Shown here: positions 56,207-64,000 of the stretch, piece after piece
Numbering within the stretch: the first letter of the stretch is position 1
Layout of the letters: each line of letters starts with the position of its first letter
Assembly: GCF_018132105.1 (NCBI RefSeq)
Contig: NZ_JWHL01000005.1
Coordinates: forward strand, 29,387-93,386
Length of the DNA: 64,000 nucleotides
Direction: 5' to 3'
DNA from: Methanocalculus chunghsingensis
GTDB taxonomy: Archaea; Halobacteriota; Methanomicrobia; Methanomicrobiales; Methanocorpusculaceae
The notes under the pieces: generated by a model
Seen by the model: only the letters and a program-made list of their open reading frames with translations
Database searches by the model: none
Told to the model about the DNA's origin: nothing
Program-made: the position numbers and the translations under genes

Positions 56207-56698
56207 ATGTGTAATGGTGGAAGCCCCAGCTCCTGCATCTTCATCGCAGGGAACAGCACCATCGTTGGTGATGTTACCTTCGGCAAAGATGTGAGTGTCT
56301 GGTTTGGTGCCGTGATCCGGGGAGATCGTGAGCGGATTGTCATTGGTGAGGGATCAAATGTCCAGGATAACGCTGTCATTCATGGGAGTGTCGGCCACCC
56401 AACACTTATCGGCTCTGAGGTATCTGTCGGTCACGGGGCAATCCTGCATGGCTGCACCGTCTCAGATGAGGTTCTCATCGGGATGGGCGCCATCGTGATG
56501 AACGGAGCAGTAATCGGGACCGGGAGTATCATCGGTGCCGGAGCTGTCGTCACCGAAGGGAAGGTCATTCCACCATATTCCCTTGTGCTTGGCGTTCCAG
56601 GAAAGGTCATCGCGGAGACGACAGAGGAGCAGCGCGCATCCATCCTCAAGAATGCAACCGACTATGTGGCACTTGCAGGGAGGCACAGGGATGCGTAG
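56207..56698 (+). CDS. Gamma-carbonic-anhydrase-like left-handed beta-helix protein
   Basis: 163 residues of hexapeptide repeats: STIVGDVTFGKDVSVWFGAV, IRGDRERIVIGEGSNVQDNA, then VIHGSVGHPTLIG and SVGHGAILHGCTV, holding the three histidines that bind metal in gamma carbonic anhydrases. CA activity is possible, but many such proteins lack it. The HdrA-like gene starts eight bases before its stop. Confidence 0.9.
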   Translation: MCNGGSPSSCIFIAGNSTIVGDVTFGKDVSVWFGAVIRGDRERIVIGEGSNVQDNAVIHGSVGHPTLIGSEVSVGHGAILHGCTVSDEVLIGMGAIVMNGAVIGTGSIIGAGAVVTEGKVIPPYSLVLGVPGKVIAETTEEQRASILKNATDYVALAGRHRDA

Positions 56699-57968
56699 GG
56701 TTGTTGTCATCGGTGGGGGTGTAGCAGGGATCCAGGCGGCACTCGATGTCGCAAACCATCATATCCCGGTGACACTGATCGAGCGGGAACCAAGCATCGG
56801 GGGCCATATGGCACAGCTTGACAAGACCTTCCCGACAAACGACTGTTCGATGTGCATCCTCTCGCCGAAGATGGTTGATGTTGAACGCCACCCCCTTATA
56901 ACCATCAAAACACTTGCAGAGGTGACCGATATCGAGGGGGAGGTTGGCGCCTTCCGCGTAACAGTCCGGCAGCACCCACGGTATGTCGATGCAACTCTCT
57001 GTAACGGGTGTGGAGATTGTGTCGACATCTGCCCCGTTGAAGTGTATAACCGGTTTGATGCCGGTGTCGGTGTCCGCAAAGCTATCTATAAGCCGCACCC
57101 CCAGATTGTTCCAAACATCGTTGTCCGGGATGCGGAGCACTGTATAGAATGTGGTCTCTGTTATGATATCTGCGGCCGTGAAGCAGTTCTCCGTGAGGAT
57201 ACGGAGAAGATGGAGGTGATCGAGGCGGCGAGCGTCATCATCGCCACCGGGTACCAGCTCTTCGATGCAACGCGCAAGGCGATGTTTGGGTACCTCAGGT
57301 ATCCTGATGTCATCACAAGCCTCGAGTTTGAACGACTGATCAATGCGAGCGGACCAACCAGGGGAGAGGTGCGGAGACTCTCGGATGGTGCAGTACCTCG
57401 TTCTGTCGTCTTCGTCCAGTGTGTCGGGTCACGTGATATGCAGATCGGGAAGAGCTACTGCTCAAGTGTCTGCTGCATGTACGCGCTGAAGAATGCGATG
57501 CTGATCCGTGAGCACCATCCCGAAACCGAGGTGACGATACTCTATAACGACATCCGTGCCTATGGAAAGGGATATGAGGAGTATTGTGTTCGTGCCGAGG
57601 CAAGCGGCGTCCACCTGCTCCGTGCCTTCCCGGGAGAGGTGATGGCAGGCGATACCGATCTCATCCTTCCGCTCGAAGATACCGAGACCGGCGAGTTCAT
57701 CAGCCTCCATGCCGATCTGGTCGTCCTATCAGCCGGAATTGAGCCGGTACCAGACACACAGGCGATTGTGGAGCAGCTCGGTATCCCCCTTGATCAGAAC
57801 GGCTTTGTCAATACAACCGATCTGAAGCTCGATCCCGTCGGAACGATCCGGCCGGGGATCTATGTTGCAGGCACGGTCACCGCCCCACGTGATATCCCGG
57901 ATTCGGTGATGACGGCGGGTGCTGCTGCAATGAGAGCTACCCGCGACGCACTGGCGACTGGTGAGTGA
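56691..57968 (+). CDS. Short HdrA-like iron-sulfur flavoprotein
   Basis: 425 residues. The FAD motif VVVIGGGVAGIQAALDV is followed by HdrA signature DKTFPTNDCSMCILSPKMVD (Cys52, Cys55), two ferredoxin-type cluster sites (104-107-110-114 and 151-154-157-161), and CVGSRDMQIGKSYCSSVCCM. Full-length HdrA has an extra N-terminal Cys region and further C-terminal ferredoxin domain, both absent here. It is thus an HdrA paralogue for electron transfer, perhaps flavin-based, of unknown partner. No HdrB or HdrC is nearby. It overlaps mtnA by one base. Confidence 0.88.
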   Translation: MRRVVVIGGGVAGIQAALDVANHHIPVTLIEREPSIGGHMAQLDKTFPTNDCSMCILSPKMVDVERHPLITIKTLAEVTDIEGEVGAFRVTVRQHPRYVDATLCNGCGDCVDICPVEVYNRFDAGVGVRKAIYKPHPQIVPNIVVRDAEHCIECGLCYDICGREAVLREDTEKMEVIEAASVIIATGYQLFDATRKAMFGYLRYPDVITSLEFERLINASGPTRGEVRRLSDGAVPRSVVFVQCVGSRDMQIGKSYCSSVCCMYALKNAMLIREHHPETEVTILYNDIRAYGKGYEEYCVRAEASGVHLLRAFPGEVMAGDTDLILPLEDTETGEFISLHADLVVLSAGIEPVPDTQAIVEQLGIPLDQNGFVNTTDLKLDPVGTIRPGIYVAGTVTAPRDIPDSVMTAGAAAMRATRDALATGE

Positions 57969-58987
57969 TGGAGGGACGGACGATCTGGTGGGAGGAGGGC
58001 GGTGTCGGCCTGATCGACCAGACACTCCTTCCCGGCCGGTATGAGCATGTCGTCTGTACAACGGTTCGCAGGCTGGTTGTAGCGATACAGAGGCTTGAGG
58101 TCAGGGGTGCACCGGCACTCGGTGTAGCCGGGGCCTATGGCATCGCTCTCGCCTGTTCGATGGCGCTACAGGAGAGCCCTGATACCTTCCATCAATCTGT
58201 TCAACAGGATGCAGCAGCGCTCCGATCTGCCCGCCCGACCGCAGTGAACCTTGCATGGGGTGTGGATCAGGTCCTCGCAGCCGTCATGGAGGAGGATAAT
58301 CCTGCTGCTGCCGCTCATCTCGCACTCAGACTGGCAGAGGCGCTTGCCGATGAGGATGAGGCGATCTGCAGGCTGATCGGATCGCATGGTGCAGGGATCA
58401 TCCCTGATGGTGCCACGGTACTGACCCATTGTAATGCCGGTGCCCTCGCCTGCTCAGCATGGGGAACTGCCCTTGGCGTGATCCGATCCGCTGTGGCCGA
58501 TGGGAAGGATGTCAGCGTCATCTCATGTGAGACACGCCCCCTCCTCCAGGGATCGCGGCTGACGGCGTGGGAGCTTGCAAGAGACGCTATACCGGTGACA
58601 ACGATCATCGACTCCCAGGCCGCCTACCTGATGCAGAAGGGTGAGGTGGATCTCATCATCGTGGGTGCCGATCGAATCTGCCGTGACGGTCTCTTCAACA
58701 AGATCGGCACCTATATGCATGCGGTCACTGCGCGGTATCATCAGATTCCGTTCTATGTTGCCGCACCGAAGTCTACTTTCGATCCATCACGATCTGTTCT
58801 CGATGTCATCGTTGAGGAGCGGGAACGTGATGAGGTCGCTGCATTCTGCGGCGTCAGAACCGTTCCTGATGATGTTCCGGTCCGTAATTATGCATTTGAC
58901 GCAACCCCGTTTGATCTTGTCTCCGGTATCATTACCGAGGAGGGGATCATCACCAGGCCATACGAGCACCCATGGCTTGTGCCCTGA
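57968..58987 (+). CDS. mtnA: S-methyl-5-thioribose-1-phosphate isomerase family (MtnA-like)
   Basis: 339 residues. Motifs: RLEVRGAPALGVAGAYGIAL, TVLTHCNAGALACSAWGTAL with the catalytic cysteine, ETRPLLQGSRLTAWEL and IIVGADRICRDGLFNKIGTY with the catalytic Asp. The eIF2B-like family also includes ribose-1,5-bisphosphate isomerase, but the length and motifs fit MtnA. Methionine salvage is the expected role. Starts on the stop of the HdrA-like gene. Confidence 0.92.
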   Translation: MEGRTIWWEEGGVGLIDQTLLPGRYEHVVCTTVRRLVVAIQRLEVRGAPALGVAGAYGIALACSMALQESPDTFHQSVQQDAAALRSARPTAVNLAWGVDQVLAAVMEEDNPAAAAHLALRLAEALADEDEAICRLIGSHGAGIIPDGATVLTHCNAGALACSAWGTALGVIRSAVADGKDVSVISCETRPLLQGSRLTAWELARDAIPVTTIIDSQAAYLMQKGEVDLIIVGADRICRDGLFNKIGTYMHAVTARYHQIPFYVAAPKSTFDPSRSVLDVIVEERERDEVAAFCGVRTVPDDVPVRNYAFDATPFDLVSGIITEEGIITRPYEHPWLVP

Positions 58988-59028
58988 GGCAAGAGGATAA
59001 AGGGGTCAATGGTACATACTAGATAGCT

Positions 59029-59730
59029 ATGATCTTTACGGATCCGACCTTGCAGAACCTGATGATCCTTCTTGGAGAGGTGACTCTCTTCATCATCCTC
59101 TTCCTCTTTGGAATAGCGATCCTCATGGTTGTTTTAATCGGCACATCGATCCGATCCGGGAAGGTCATCTTCCCCGCTCTCCTCCGCCCCTTTCTGGTCC
59201 TGATGGAGGGGTTCGTCAAAGGCCTCTGTGCCTTCATCGGAATTGAGCCAGGAGAGCTCCTGAAGTTTTTAATCAGGCTCGATAACAGAATGAATACAAG
59301 TGCGTTCTCTGCAGTTCCTGTAGCAGAGCGGGCCATCTTTCTACCGCAATGCCTTCGATCTTCCAAATGCCCTGCCCACCTCACCCCGGAAGGACTTGCA
59401 TGTGTCGGCTGCCGGCGATGCGAACTCGGAGCTGCCATCCCGAAGATGGAGGGTCTTGGGTACCGGGTGTTCATCATCCCGGGATCGACATTCATCAAAA
59501 GGATGGTCCAGAAATATCGTCCAAAGGCGATTGTGGGTGTCGGATGCCTGATGGAAGTCAAGGAAGGGCTTGAGATGTGCAACCGGATCGGACTCGTCGG
59601 AATGGGGGTCGTCACGGTGAAGGACGGGTGCGTCGAGACGATCGTCAACTGGCATGATATCTGCGAGGTGATCACTATCGGAATTGATCCATCATCAATC
59701 CCCGATGATTTTGACGTTTCTTCCAACTAA
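59029..59730 (+). CDS. DUF116 membrane protein
   Basis: 233 residues. Two N-terminal membrane segments (about 10-40), an amphipathic linker and a cytoplasmic Cys-rich domain: IFLPQCLRSSKCPAHLTPEG, ACVGCRRCELGAAIPKMEGL, VGVGCLMEVKEGLEMCNRIG. The cysteine pattern suggests an iron-sulfur or metal site. Function of DUF116 is unknown. Its coding end overlaps the convergent bactofilin-like gene by 36 bases. Confidence 0.85.
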   Translation: MIFTDPTLQNLMILLGEVTLFIILFLFGIAILMVVLIGTSIRSGKVIFPALLRPFLVLMEGFVKGLCAFIGIEPGELLKFLIRLDNRMNTSAFSAVPVAERAIFLPQCLRSSKCPAHLTPEGLACVGCRRCELGAAIPKMEGLGYRVFIIPGSTFIKRMVQKYRPKAIVGVGCLMEVKEGLEMCNRIGLVGMGVVTVKDGCVETIVNWHDICEVITIGIDPSSIPDDFDVSSN

Positions 59731-60105
59731 TGTTCCTGACTGTATCTTGCCATAGATCAGGACAGAGTTCTCTGATCGCACATCTCCGACACTCACACCC
59801 GGTCTGAGGATGATATCACCACCTGCTTCGACGGAGTGAAGATGTGCCCCATCACAGATCGTTGCATTCTCATCGACCCGGAGCGGGCCTTTGATGGTAC
59901 TCTCCCGCCCGATGACGGCGTTTTTACAGACAATATCCCCTTCGACCGATGACTGCGGGCCAAGTTCAAGATCACCGTCAACGACAAGCCTTCCCCAGAA
60001 ATGGGTGCGTGTGGGGACCATGAAGTTGCCATGTATATGGACATTTCCTTCAAAGAAGGCTCCGGGTTCTGCAAGATAGGTTGTTTTTCGCTTATAGACT
60101 CGCAT
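59695..60105 (-). CDS. Bactofilin-like polymer-forming protein
   Basis: 136 residues with repeated hexapeptide beta-helix turns: GAFFEGNVHIHGNFMVPTRT, RLVVDGDLELGPQSSVEGDI, VCKNAVIGRESTIKGPLRVD, GGDIILRPGVSVGDVRSENS. Resembles bactofilin/polymer-forming cytoskeletal families. Whether it forms filaments in this archaeon is unknown. Convergent with DUF116. Confidence 0.75.
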   Translation of the reverse strand: MRVYKRKTTYLAEPGAFFEGNVHIHGNFMVPTRTHFWGRLVVDGDLELGPQSSVEGDIVCKNAVIGRESTIKGPLRVDENATICDGAHLHSVEAGGDIILRPGVSVGDVRSENSVLIYGKIQSGTLVGRNVKIIGD

Positions 60106-60127
60106 ATCTCCCCTCTATACTAAGCAA

Positions 60128-60985
60128 TTAGTCAATCGGGATAAAGATTTCCATTCCTGCCGCAAGAGCAAAGATGAGCAGGGCTGCATACATCAGGTAT
60201 GCCAGCTGTTTTGTCACACGAAGGTCCCGTACGCATGCCGGGGTGGAACACCGTCTCACGGAGTAAACGGATTTCAGAATCGCTCCATCCAGAACAAGTA
60301 TCCCGACAAGGTATGGAAGTCCCCACCAGAGCACCGGAATGAGACTTGCCATGACGGCGATGATGGCGCATCCAAACGCAACTGTTACCGAACGCTGCAG
60401 ACCAGCGACCATCGGGAAGGTCGTTGCCCCCCCCAGGGCATCTCCATCAATATCCTCTGCATCCTTAAGGATCTCTCGTGCAACCGTTCCGAAGAAGGTA
60501 ATTGCTACCAGCGGAAGCGTGATGATAAGCCCTTCGATACCGGCGAGTGCCCCCCCGAAAAGGAAGATGCTCCCTGACAGATAGGCGACTGCAATATTTC
60601 CGATAAGCATGGCTTTTTTCAGGCTGCGAGCATAGAAGAAGAGAATAAGGGTATTGAAGACGGCAATCGAAAGACAGATCGAATTGGTGAAGAGTGCAGC
60701 TCCAATACCTCCGATAAAGAGGAGGAGGGAATATTGTTGTGCTGTCCGAACTGTCATCTCACCCGAGGGTATCGGACGATCAGGCCGGTTGATGGCATCA
60801 ATTGCAGCATCGTAGGCATCATTGATGGTATTGCCTGCCGCAGTAATCAGAAGGACGGTGACAAAGAGAAAGAGCGTCTCCGGGATGAACGATCCGGCCG
60901 CTATAAAATACGCGATGATCGCCGCACCTCCGGCAACGAGGCAGTTCGCAGGCCGAGTGATTCGTATGAATCCCGGTAGATGCAT
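60128..60985 (-). CDS. Digeranylgeranylglyceryl phosphate synthase (UbiA family)
   Basis: 285 residues, about eight transmembrane helices. Motif 1 ITAAGNTINDAYDAAIDAIN with NRPDRPIPSGEMTV, and motif 2 VAREILKDAEDIDGDALGGA; both aspartate-rich sites are intact. It adds the second geranylgeranyl chain to GGGP in archaeal membrane lipid synthesis. It lies between the bactofilin-like gene and a tRNA-Arg. Confidence 0.93.
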   Translation of the reverse strand: MHLPGFIRITRPANCLVAGGAAIIAYFIAAGSFIPETLFLFVTVLLITAAGNTINDAYDAAIDAINRPDRPIPSGEMTVRTAQQYSLLLFIGGIGAALFTNSICLSIAVFNTLILFFYARSLKKAMLIGNIAVAYLSGSIFLFGGALAGIEGLIITLPLVAITFFGTVAREILKDAEDIDGDALGGATTFPMVAGLQRSVTVAFGCAIIAVMASLIPVLWWGLPYLVGILVLDGAILKSVYSVRRCSTPACVRDLRVTKQLAYLMYAALLIFALAAGMEIFIPID

Positions 60986-61173
60986 TACGTACTACGTTGG
61001 TAGTCAATCTATTTATCATTGGATGTACTATTCCGGCCCTTTCCGGTCTGGAGGATGGTTATAACCGCGAGGACAGGAAAGATCACTGATGGCAGTTTGT
61101 AAACCGGATATCCGCCGGGGTAAGAGCAGGTTTAATCAAACAATTTTTGGAATTATACACCCTGCAGAAGAGA

Positions 61174-61248
61174 CGGGCATGGAGGGATTTGAACCCCCGA
61201 CCATTAGCTTAGGAGGCTAACGCCCTATCCTGACTAGGCCACATGCCC
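61174..61248 (-). tRNA. tRNA-Arg (CCT)
   Basis: Minus strand: acceptor GGGCATG pairs with CATGCCC, anticodon arm TTAGC CTCCTAA GCTAA (anticodon CCT), T arm GGGGGTTCAAATCCCTC. 75 nt, no intron, no encoded CCA. A box A (CTTATACC) lies about 30 bases upstream in the spacer shared with trm1. Confidence 0.96.
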
Positions 61249-61275
61249 TTTGACCATTATAGTTAGGGTGACGAA

Positions 61276-61285
61276 GGTATAAGTT
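61276..61285. promoter_or_regulatory. TATA-like element between tRNA-Arg and trm1
   Basis: GGTATAAGTT on the plus strand, nearly symmetric (CTTATACC on the minus strand), at box A distance from both the tRNA-Arg start and the trm1 ATG at 61308. It could serve both directions. Confidence 0.4.
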
Positions 61286-61307
61286 TTGCGAAGACCAGGT
61301 GTACAGA

Positions 61308-62423
61308 ATGGATTTTGCTTCTGTCGTCGAAGGGACGACCCGGTTTGCCATTCCCCGGCAGGATGATGATGCGCACTTCCCACCAGGGACAGCCCCTGTC
61401 TTCTTTAATAAACGGATGGAGCTGAACCGTGATGCCACCATCCTCCTCCTCTCCGAACTCCTCCCATCGGACTATCTCGACCTGATGGCTGCAACAGGCG
61501 TCCGGGCACTCCGTGTCGCACATGAATGCGCCATCCCCGTCATCGCCAATGATCGTGATGCTGCTGCTGTCAGGTTTCTGAGAGACAATGCCCGGCGACT
61601 CAATCTCCCCATCAGGGTTGTCAACCGTGATGCCCATGCACTCCTTGCAACTGAACGGTTTGAGACGGTGGATCTCGATCCATTCGGGAGCCCCGCACCC
61701 TTCATTGATTCATGCATCAGATCTGCACGGCGGTATCTCTTCGTGACCGCAACAGATACCGCACCACTCTGTGGCGCCCATCTGAAGGCAGGTATGCGAC
61801 GGTATGCAGCCCGGCCGATGAATACCGATTACCATCCCGAGGTGGGGCTCAGGATGCTTATCGGCCATGTGGCACGGGAGACGATGAAGTATGACCGGGG
61901 TATCGAGCCGATCCTCTCTTTTTCGTTTGAGCATTTTCATCGGACACATCTGCGGCTCATCCCCGGTGTACGGGCAGCTGACAGAACACGTACATCCCTT
62001 GGCTATATCCACCAGTGCCCCACCTGTGCATACCGGGAGGTGGAGGCAGAACTGCTCCCAGGATCCGTTATCTGCCCGTATTGTTCAAAAAAGACTGATC
62101 CCATCGGACCACTCTGGATCGGAGAGATCATCAACCGTGAGATTGTACAAAATCTTCTTGAGAGGATTCCGACGATGATCCTCGGATCAAAAGCGAGGCT
62201 GACCCGCCATCTCACCCTCCTCCTGGGAGAACTGCCGCTCCTGCCTCATTATGATTATCATCTGATGGCAAAGAGGACCGGGGCATCACCCCCGGCGATG
62301 GAGATTTTTTTGACCCGGTTGCGGGAGAGGGGGTACCGGGCGAGCAGGGCTCATTACTCCGGGACTGCCGTACTGACAGATGCCCCTCTGGATATTATTC
62401 AGGATGTCTTCAAAGTTTCGTAA
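61308..62423 (+). CDS. trm1: tRNA (guanine26-N2)-dimethyltransferase
   Basis: 371 residues. Trm1 motifs: MDFASVVEGTTRFAIPRQDD, ALSDYLDLMAATGVRALRVA-type SDYLDLMAATGVRALRVAHE, RVVNRDAHALLATERFETVD, LDPFGSPAPFIDSCIRSARR, and zinc cysteines in QCPTCAYREVEAELLPGSVI followed by CPYC. Chosen start ATG 61308 with AGGTG upstream; GTG at 61299 is alternative. The coding end overlaps the DRG gene by 14 bases. Confidence 0.95.
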   Translation: MDFASVVEGTTRFAIPRQDDDAHFPPGTAPVFFNKRMELNRDATILLLSELLPSDYLDLMAATGVRALRVAHECAIPVIANDRDAAAVRFLRDNARRLNLPIRVVNRDAHALLATERFETVDLDPFGSPAPFIDSCIRSARRYLFVTATDTAPLCGAHLKAGMRRYAARPMNTDYHPEVGLRMLIGHVARETMKYDRGIEPILSFSFEHFHRTHLRLIPGVRAADRTRTSLGYIHQCPTCAYREVEAELLPGSVICPYCSKKTDPIGPLWIGEIINREIVQNLLERIPTMILGSKARLTRHLTLLLGELPLLPHYDYHLMAKRTGASPPAMEIFLTRLRERGYRASRAHYSGTAVLTDAPLDIIQDVFKVS

Positions 62424-63522
62424 CGATGGTGAGGATATCACCGTCTGCGAGGACATGAGGGAGGCCCACACGCTGGGCATCATGCTTGACCGAGTCTCCC
62501 CAGACCTTCGCATATCTGAATCTGTCAACGAACTCCCGGTGAAGCCGGTTGCAGACATCCTCAACGGTGCTGTCCTTTCTGATGATGAGTGGCTCTTCCA
62601 TATCGGCAGGGCCTCCAACCGGCTTTAGGAAGATCTGTATGAACCCCAGATGATTGTAAATGGCATCCTTCAGCCCGGTGATGTTGTACCCGGAGACTGC
62701 CGAGATCATGATCGGCGGCTGTCCAAACTGTTCTGTGAGGTGGCTCTCGATCTCGCCGCGTGTCTGATCATCAACGAGATCAACCTTGTTGATGGCAACA
62801 AAGGCAGGGATGTACCTGCGGTTGCCGATCATTGCATCGATGAAATCCTCCTGTGTCACATTTCCGCGGATGAGGACATCGGCATTGACAATCTTATTCT
62901 CTGCAAGGATGGTCCGGATCTCATCGAGATCCAGTGTGGCTGTCCCGACGGTATTGAGCCTGACACCGCCCATCCCGCTCTTCTTGATGGTGATATCCGG
63001 CTGTGGTTTGTTGATCCTGATCCCGGCATCATATAACTCTTTCACCAGGACATCGATATGCCGGTCATTGAAGACATCCCCGAGGATAATAATGAGATCT
63101 GCCGTCCGAACGACTGCGATAACCTCTTTCCCACGCCCCTTCCCCATCGCTGCACCGGCAATAAGCCCGGGAATATCCAGGATCTGTATCTTTGCACCTT
63201 TGTACTCCATCAATCCGGGGACGACGGTGAGCGTGGTAAACGCGTATGCGGCCGTCTCACTCTTCGTTCCGGTCAGTGAGTTTAAGAGTGTTGATTTACC
63301 GACCGATGGAAATCCAACGAGGACAACTGTCCCATCCCCGGACTTCTTGACAGAATAGCCTTCTCCCGTTCCGGAGGATTTCATGGCGCGGGCAACCGCC
63401 TCATCTTTGAGTTTGGCGATTTTTGCCTTTAAGCGGCCGATGTGGAGGGATGTTGCTTTATTGTATTTCGTATTCTTGAGCTCATCCTCAATCTCACGAA
63501 TCTGCTCTTCAAGGCTACTCAT
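62410..63522 (-). CDS. DRG-family developmentally regulated GTPase (archaeal)
   Basis: 370 residues. N-terminal helical domain EEQIREIEDELKNTKYNKAT, then G1 VLVGFPSVGKSTLLNSLTGT, G2 YAFTTLTVVPG, G3 ILDIPGLIAGAAMGKGRGKE, G4 AINKVDLV, and a C-terminal TGS domain (VCNRLHREFVDRFRYAKVWG). Associates with ribosomes in translation. Convergent with trm1. Confidence 0.95.
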   Translation of the reverse strand: MSSLEEQIREIEDELKNTKYNKATSLHIGRLKAKIAKLKDEAVARAMKSSGTGEGYSVKKSGDGTVVLVGFPSVGKSTLLNSLTGTKSETAAYAFTTLTVVPGLMEYKGAKIQILDIPGLIAGAAMGKGRGKEVIAVVRTADLIIILGDVFNDRHIDVLVKELYDAGIRINKPQPDITIKKSGMGGVRLNTVGTATLDLDEIRTILAENKIVNADVLIRGNVTQEDFIDAMIGNRRYIPAFVAINKVDLVDDQTRGEIESHLTEQFGQPPIMISAVSGYNITGLKDAIYNHLGFIQIFLKPVGGPADMEEPLIIRKDSTVEDVCNRLHREFVDRFRYAKVWGDSVKHDAQRVGLPHVLADGDILTIVTKL

Positions 63523-63631
63523 TCCTATATTATGGGCTCTCTCTCTTCATGAATCTATGGAATCGCCCATCCCGGATCTGAATCATAACGATTAAATATT
63601 CAGAAGATATAGTTAATAGGGCACAAGCGTT

Positions 63632-63705
63632 GCTGATATAGTGTAGTCGGTCAATCATGTAGGACTCTCACTCCTACGACTGGGGTTCAAATCCCCATAT
63701 CAGCA
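63632..63705 (+). tRNA. tRNA-Glu (CTC)
   Basis: Acceptor GCTGATA pairs with TATCAGC, discriminator A63705. Anticodon arm TAGGA CTCTCAC TCCTA with anticodon CTC; T arm TGGGGTTCAAATCCCCA. 74 nt, no intron, no encoded CCA. The right end of a TnpB element lies about 56 bases further on. Confidence 0.95.
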
Positions 63706-63761
63706 TTCTGTCTGCTTTCTTGTCGTTTTTCCTTTTGTAACTTTTATTCGACATCCTTTCA

Positions 63762-63900
63762 GTGACTACTCCCCCGACTAAAGTCAGAGGCATCTATGCA
63801 GTATTTGCAAGAGATTGTAGCCCCAATCTCATGATATTACGAGACGCATTCAGATCGCGATCCATAATCAACCCACAATGAGAACAGGTATGGACTCGAT
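63762..63900 (-). ncRNA. Candidate TnpB guide RNA (omega RNA) with right-end hairpin
   Basis: TnpB-associated guide RNAs derive from the 3' end of tnpB and the right end of the element. Here the minus strand just after the tnpB stop folds CCUCUGACU with AGUCGGGGG (63771-63791 region, with G-U pairs), followed by AGTAGTCAC (63770-63762), a plausible element end. The guide would be the next 16-20 bases (63761 downward). The 5' limit given is arbitrary. Confidence 0.35.
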
Positions 63901-64000
63901 CAGAGAGTGTCTTTTTCACGATGGCACCACAGGTTGAACACATTTGCGTCGTATGAGCCGGATTCACAAGAACAACCTGACAACCAGCTTCTTCCGCTTT
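63795..64000 (-). mobile_element. IS200/IS605-type tnpB (OrfB), C-terminal part
   Basis: The minus strand encodes a TnpB C-terminus running in from the right edge: AEEAGCQVVLVNPAHTTQMC, then STCGAIVKKTLSDRVH, TCSHCGLIMDRDLNASRNIM. The four cysteines (CSTC and CSHC) form the zinc finger, and DRDLNAS holds the last RuvC aspartate. Most of the gene lies outside the window, so intactness and the presence of tnpA cannot be judged. Confidence 0.9.

Overview
This 64 kb window is archaeal chromosome, most likely from a methanogen of the order Methanomicrobiales. Support comes from archaeal information-processing genes (topoisomerase VI B, prefoldin beta, NAC, KEOPS Pcc1, SBDS, the RNase P proteins Rpp30 and Pop5, a 20S proteasome alpha subunit, L15e, L37Ae, RpoP), methanogen cofactor genes (methanofuran enzyme MfnB, an HdrA-type flavoprotein, a LarB homologue, tetrapyrrole genes feeding siroheme and F430), an archaeal lipid gene (DGGGP synthase) and a tRNA-Tyr with a canonical intron. 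The genus is not claimed. No rRNA operon, CRISPR array or prophage is seen.

Layout. 1-2.9 kb: membrane or secreted DUF4350/DUF4129 cluster plus a small exported protein. 3.1-9.0 kb: tRNA-Gly, then a tight tetrapyrrole operon (precorrin-2 dehydrogenase, hemA, hemB, hemL, hemC, cobA) without hemD. 9.0-13.4 kb: a membrane PAS sensor without a kinase domain, ilvD, beta-carbonic anhydrase and a small Cys-rich thioredoxin-like protein. 13.4-18.5 kb: hisS-top6B, divergent from larB-nadM. 18.5-24.2 kb: DUF4143 ATPase, YchF GTPase, a pyruvate-kinase C-domain protein and membrane proteins. 24.3-31.4 kb: valS, tmk (CTG start), a HisAF-related protein, mfnB, guaB, and an ArsR regulator with an Hsp20-like protein.

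31.4-39.7 kb holds the most distinctive block, a polyphosphate island: two tandem polyphosphate kinases, a CHAD-metallophosphoesterase fusion and an exopolyphosphatase with an HD domain, all in overlapping frames, with a HEAT-repeat gene divergent from them. It is followed by tRNA-Tyr (intron) and tRNA-Asp and an AT-rich accessory stretch (40.1-41.7 kb) with a two-gene cassette of unknown proteins. 41.7-44.8 kb: a LeuA-family synthase and an aldehyde dehydrogenase.

44.8-51.3 kb is the archaeal ribosome/RNase P/proteasome superoperon on the minus strand, from which the exosome genes usually found between SBDS and L37Ae are absent, followed by moaC and the NAD(P)HX repair enzyme. 51.4-64 kb: RecJ-like nuclease, PUA protein, NAC and TrmI; pyrB-pyrI; coaD; gamma-carbonic anhydrase-like, HdrA-like and MtnA genes; DUF116; a bactofilin-like protein; DGGGP synthase; tRNA-Arg; trm1; a DRG GTPase; tRNA-Glu; and, at the right edge, the 3' end of a TnpB element whose right-end hairpin may belong to a guide RNA.

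Genes are packed tightly: many stops overlap the next start, and several convergent pairs overlap in their coding ends. All functions are read from motifs and family knowledge; no searches were run.
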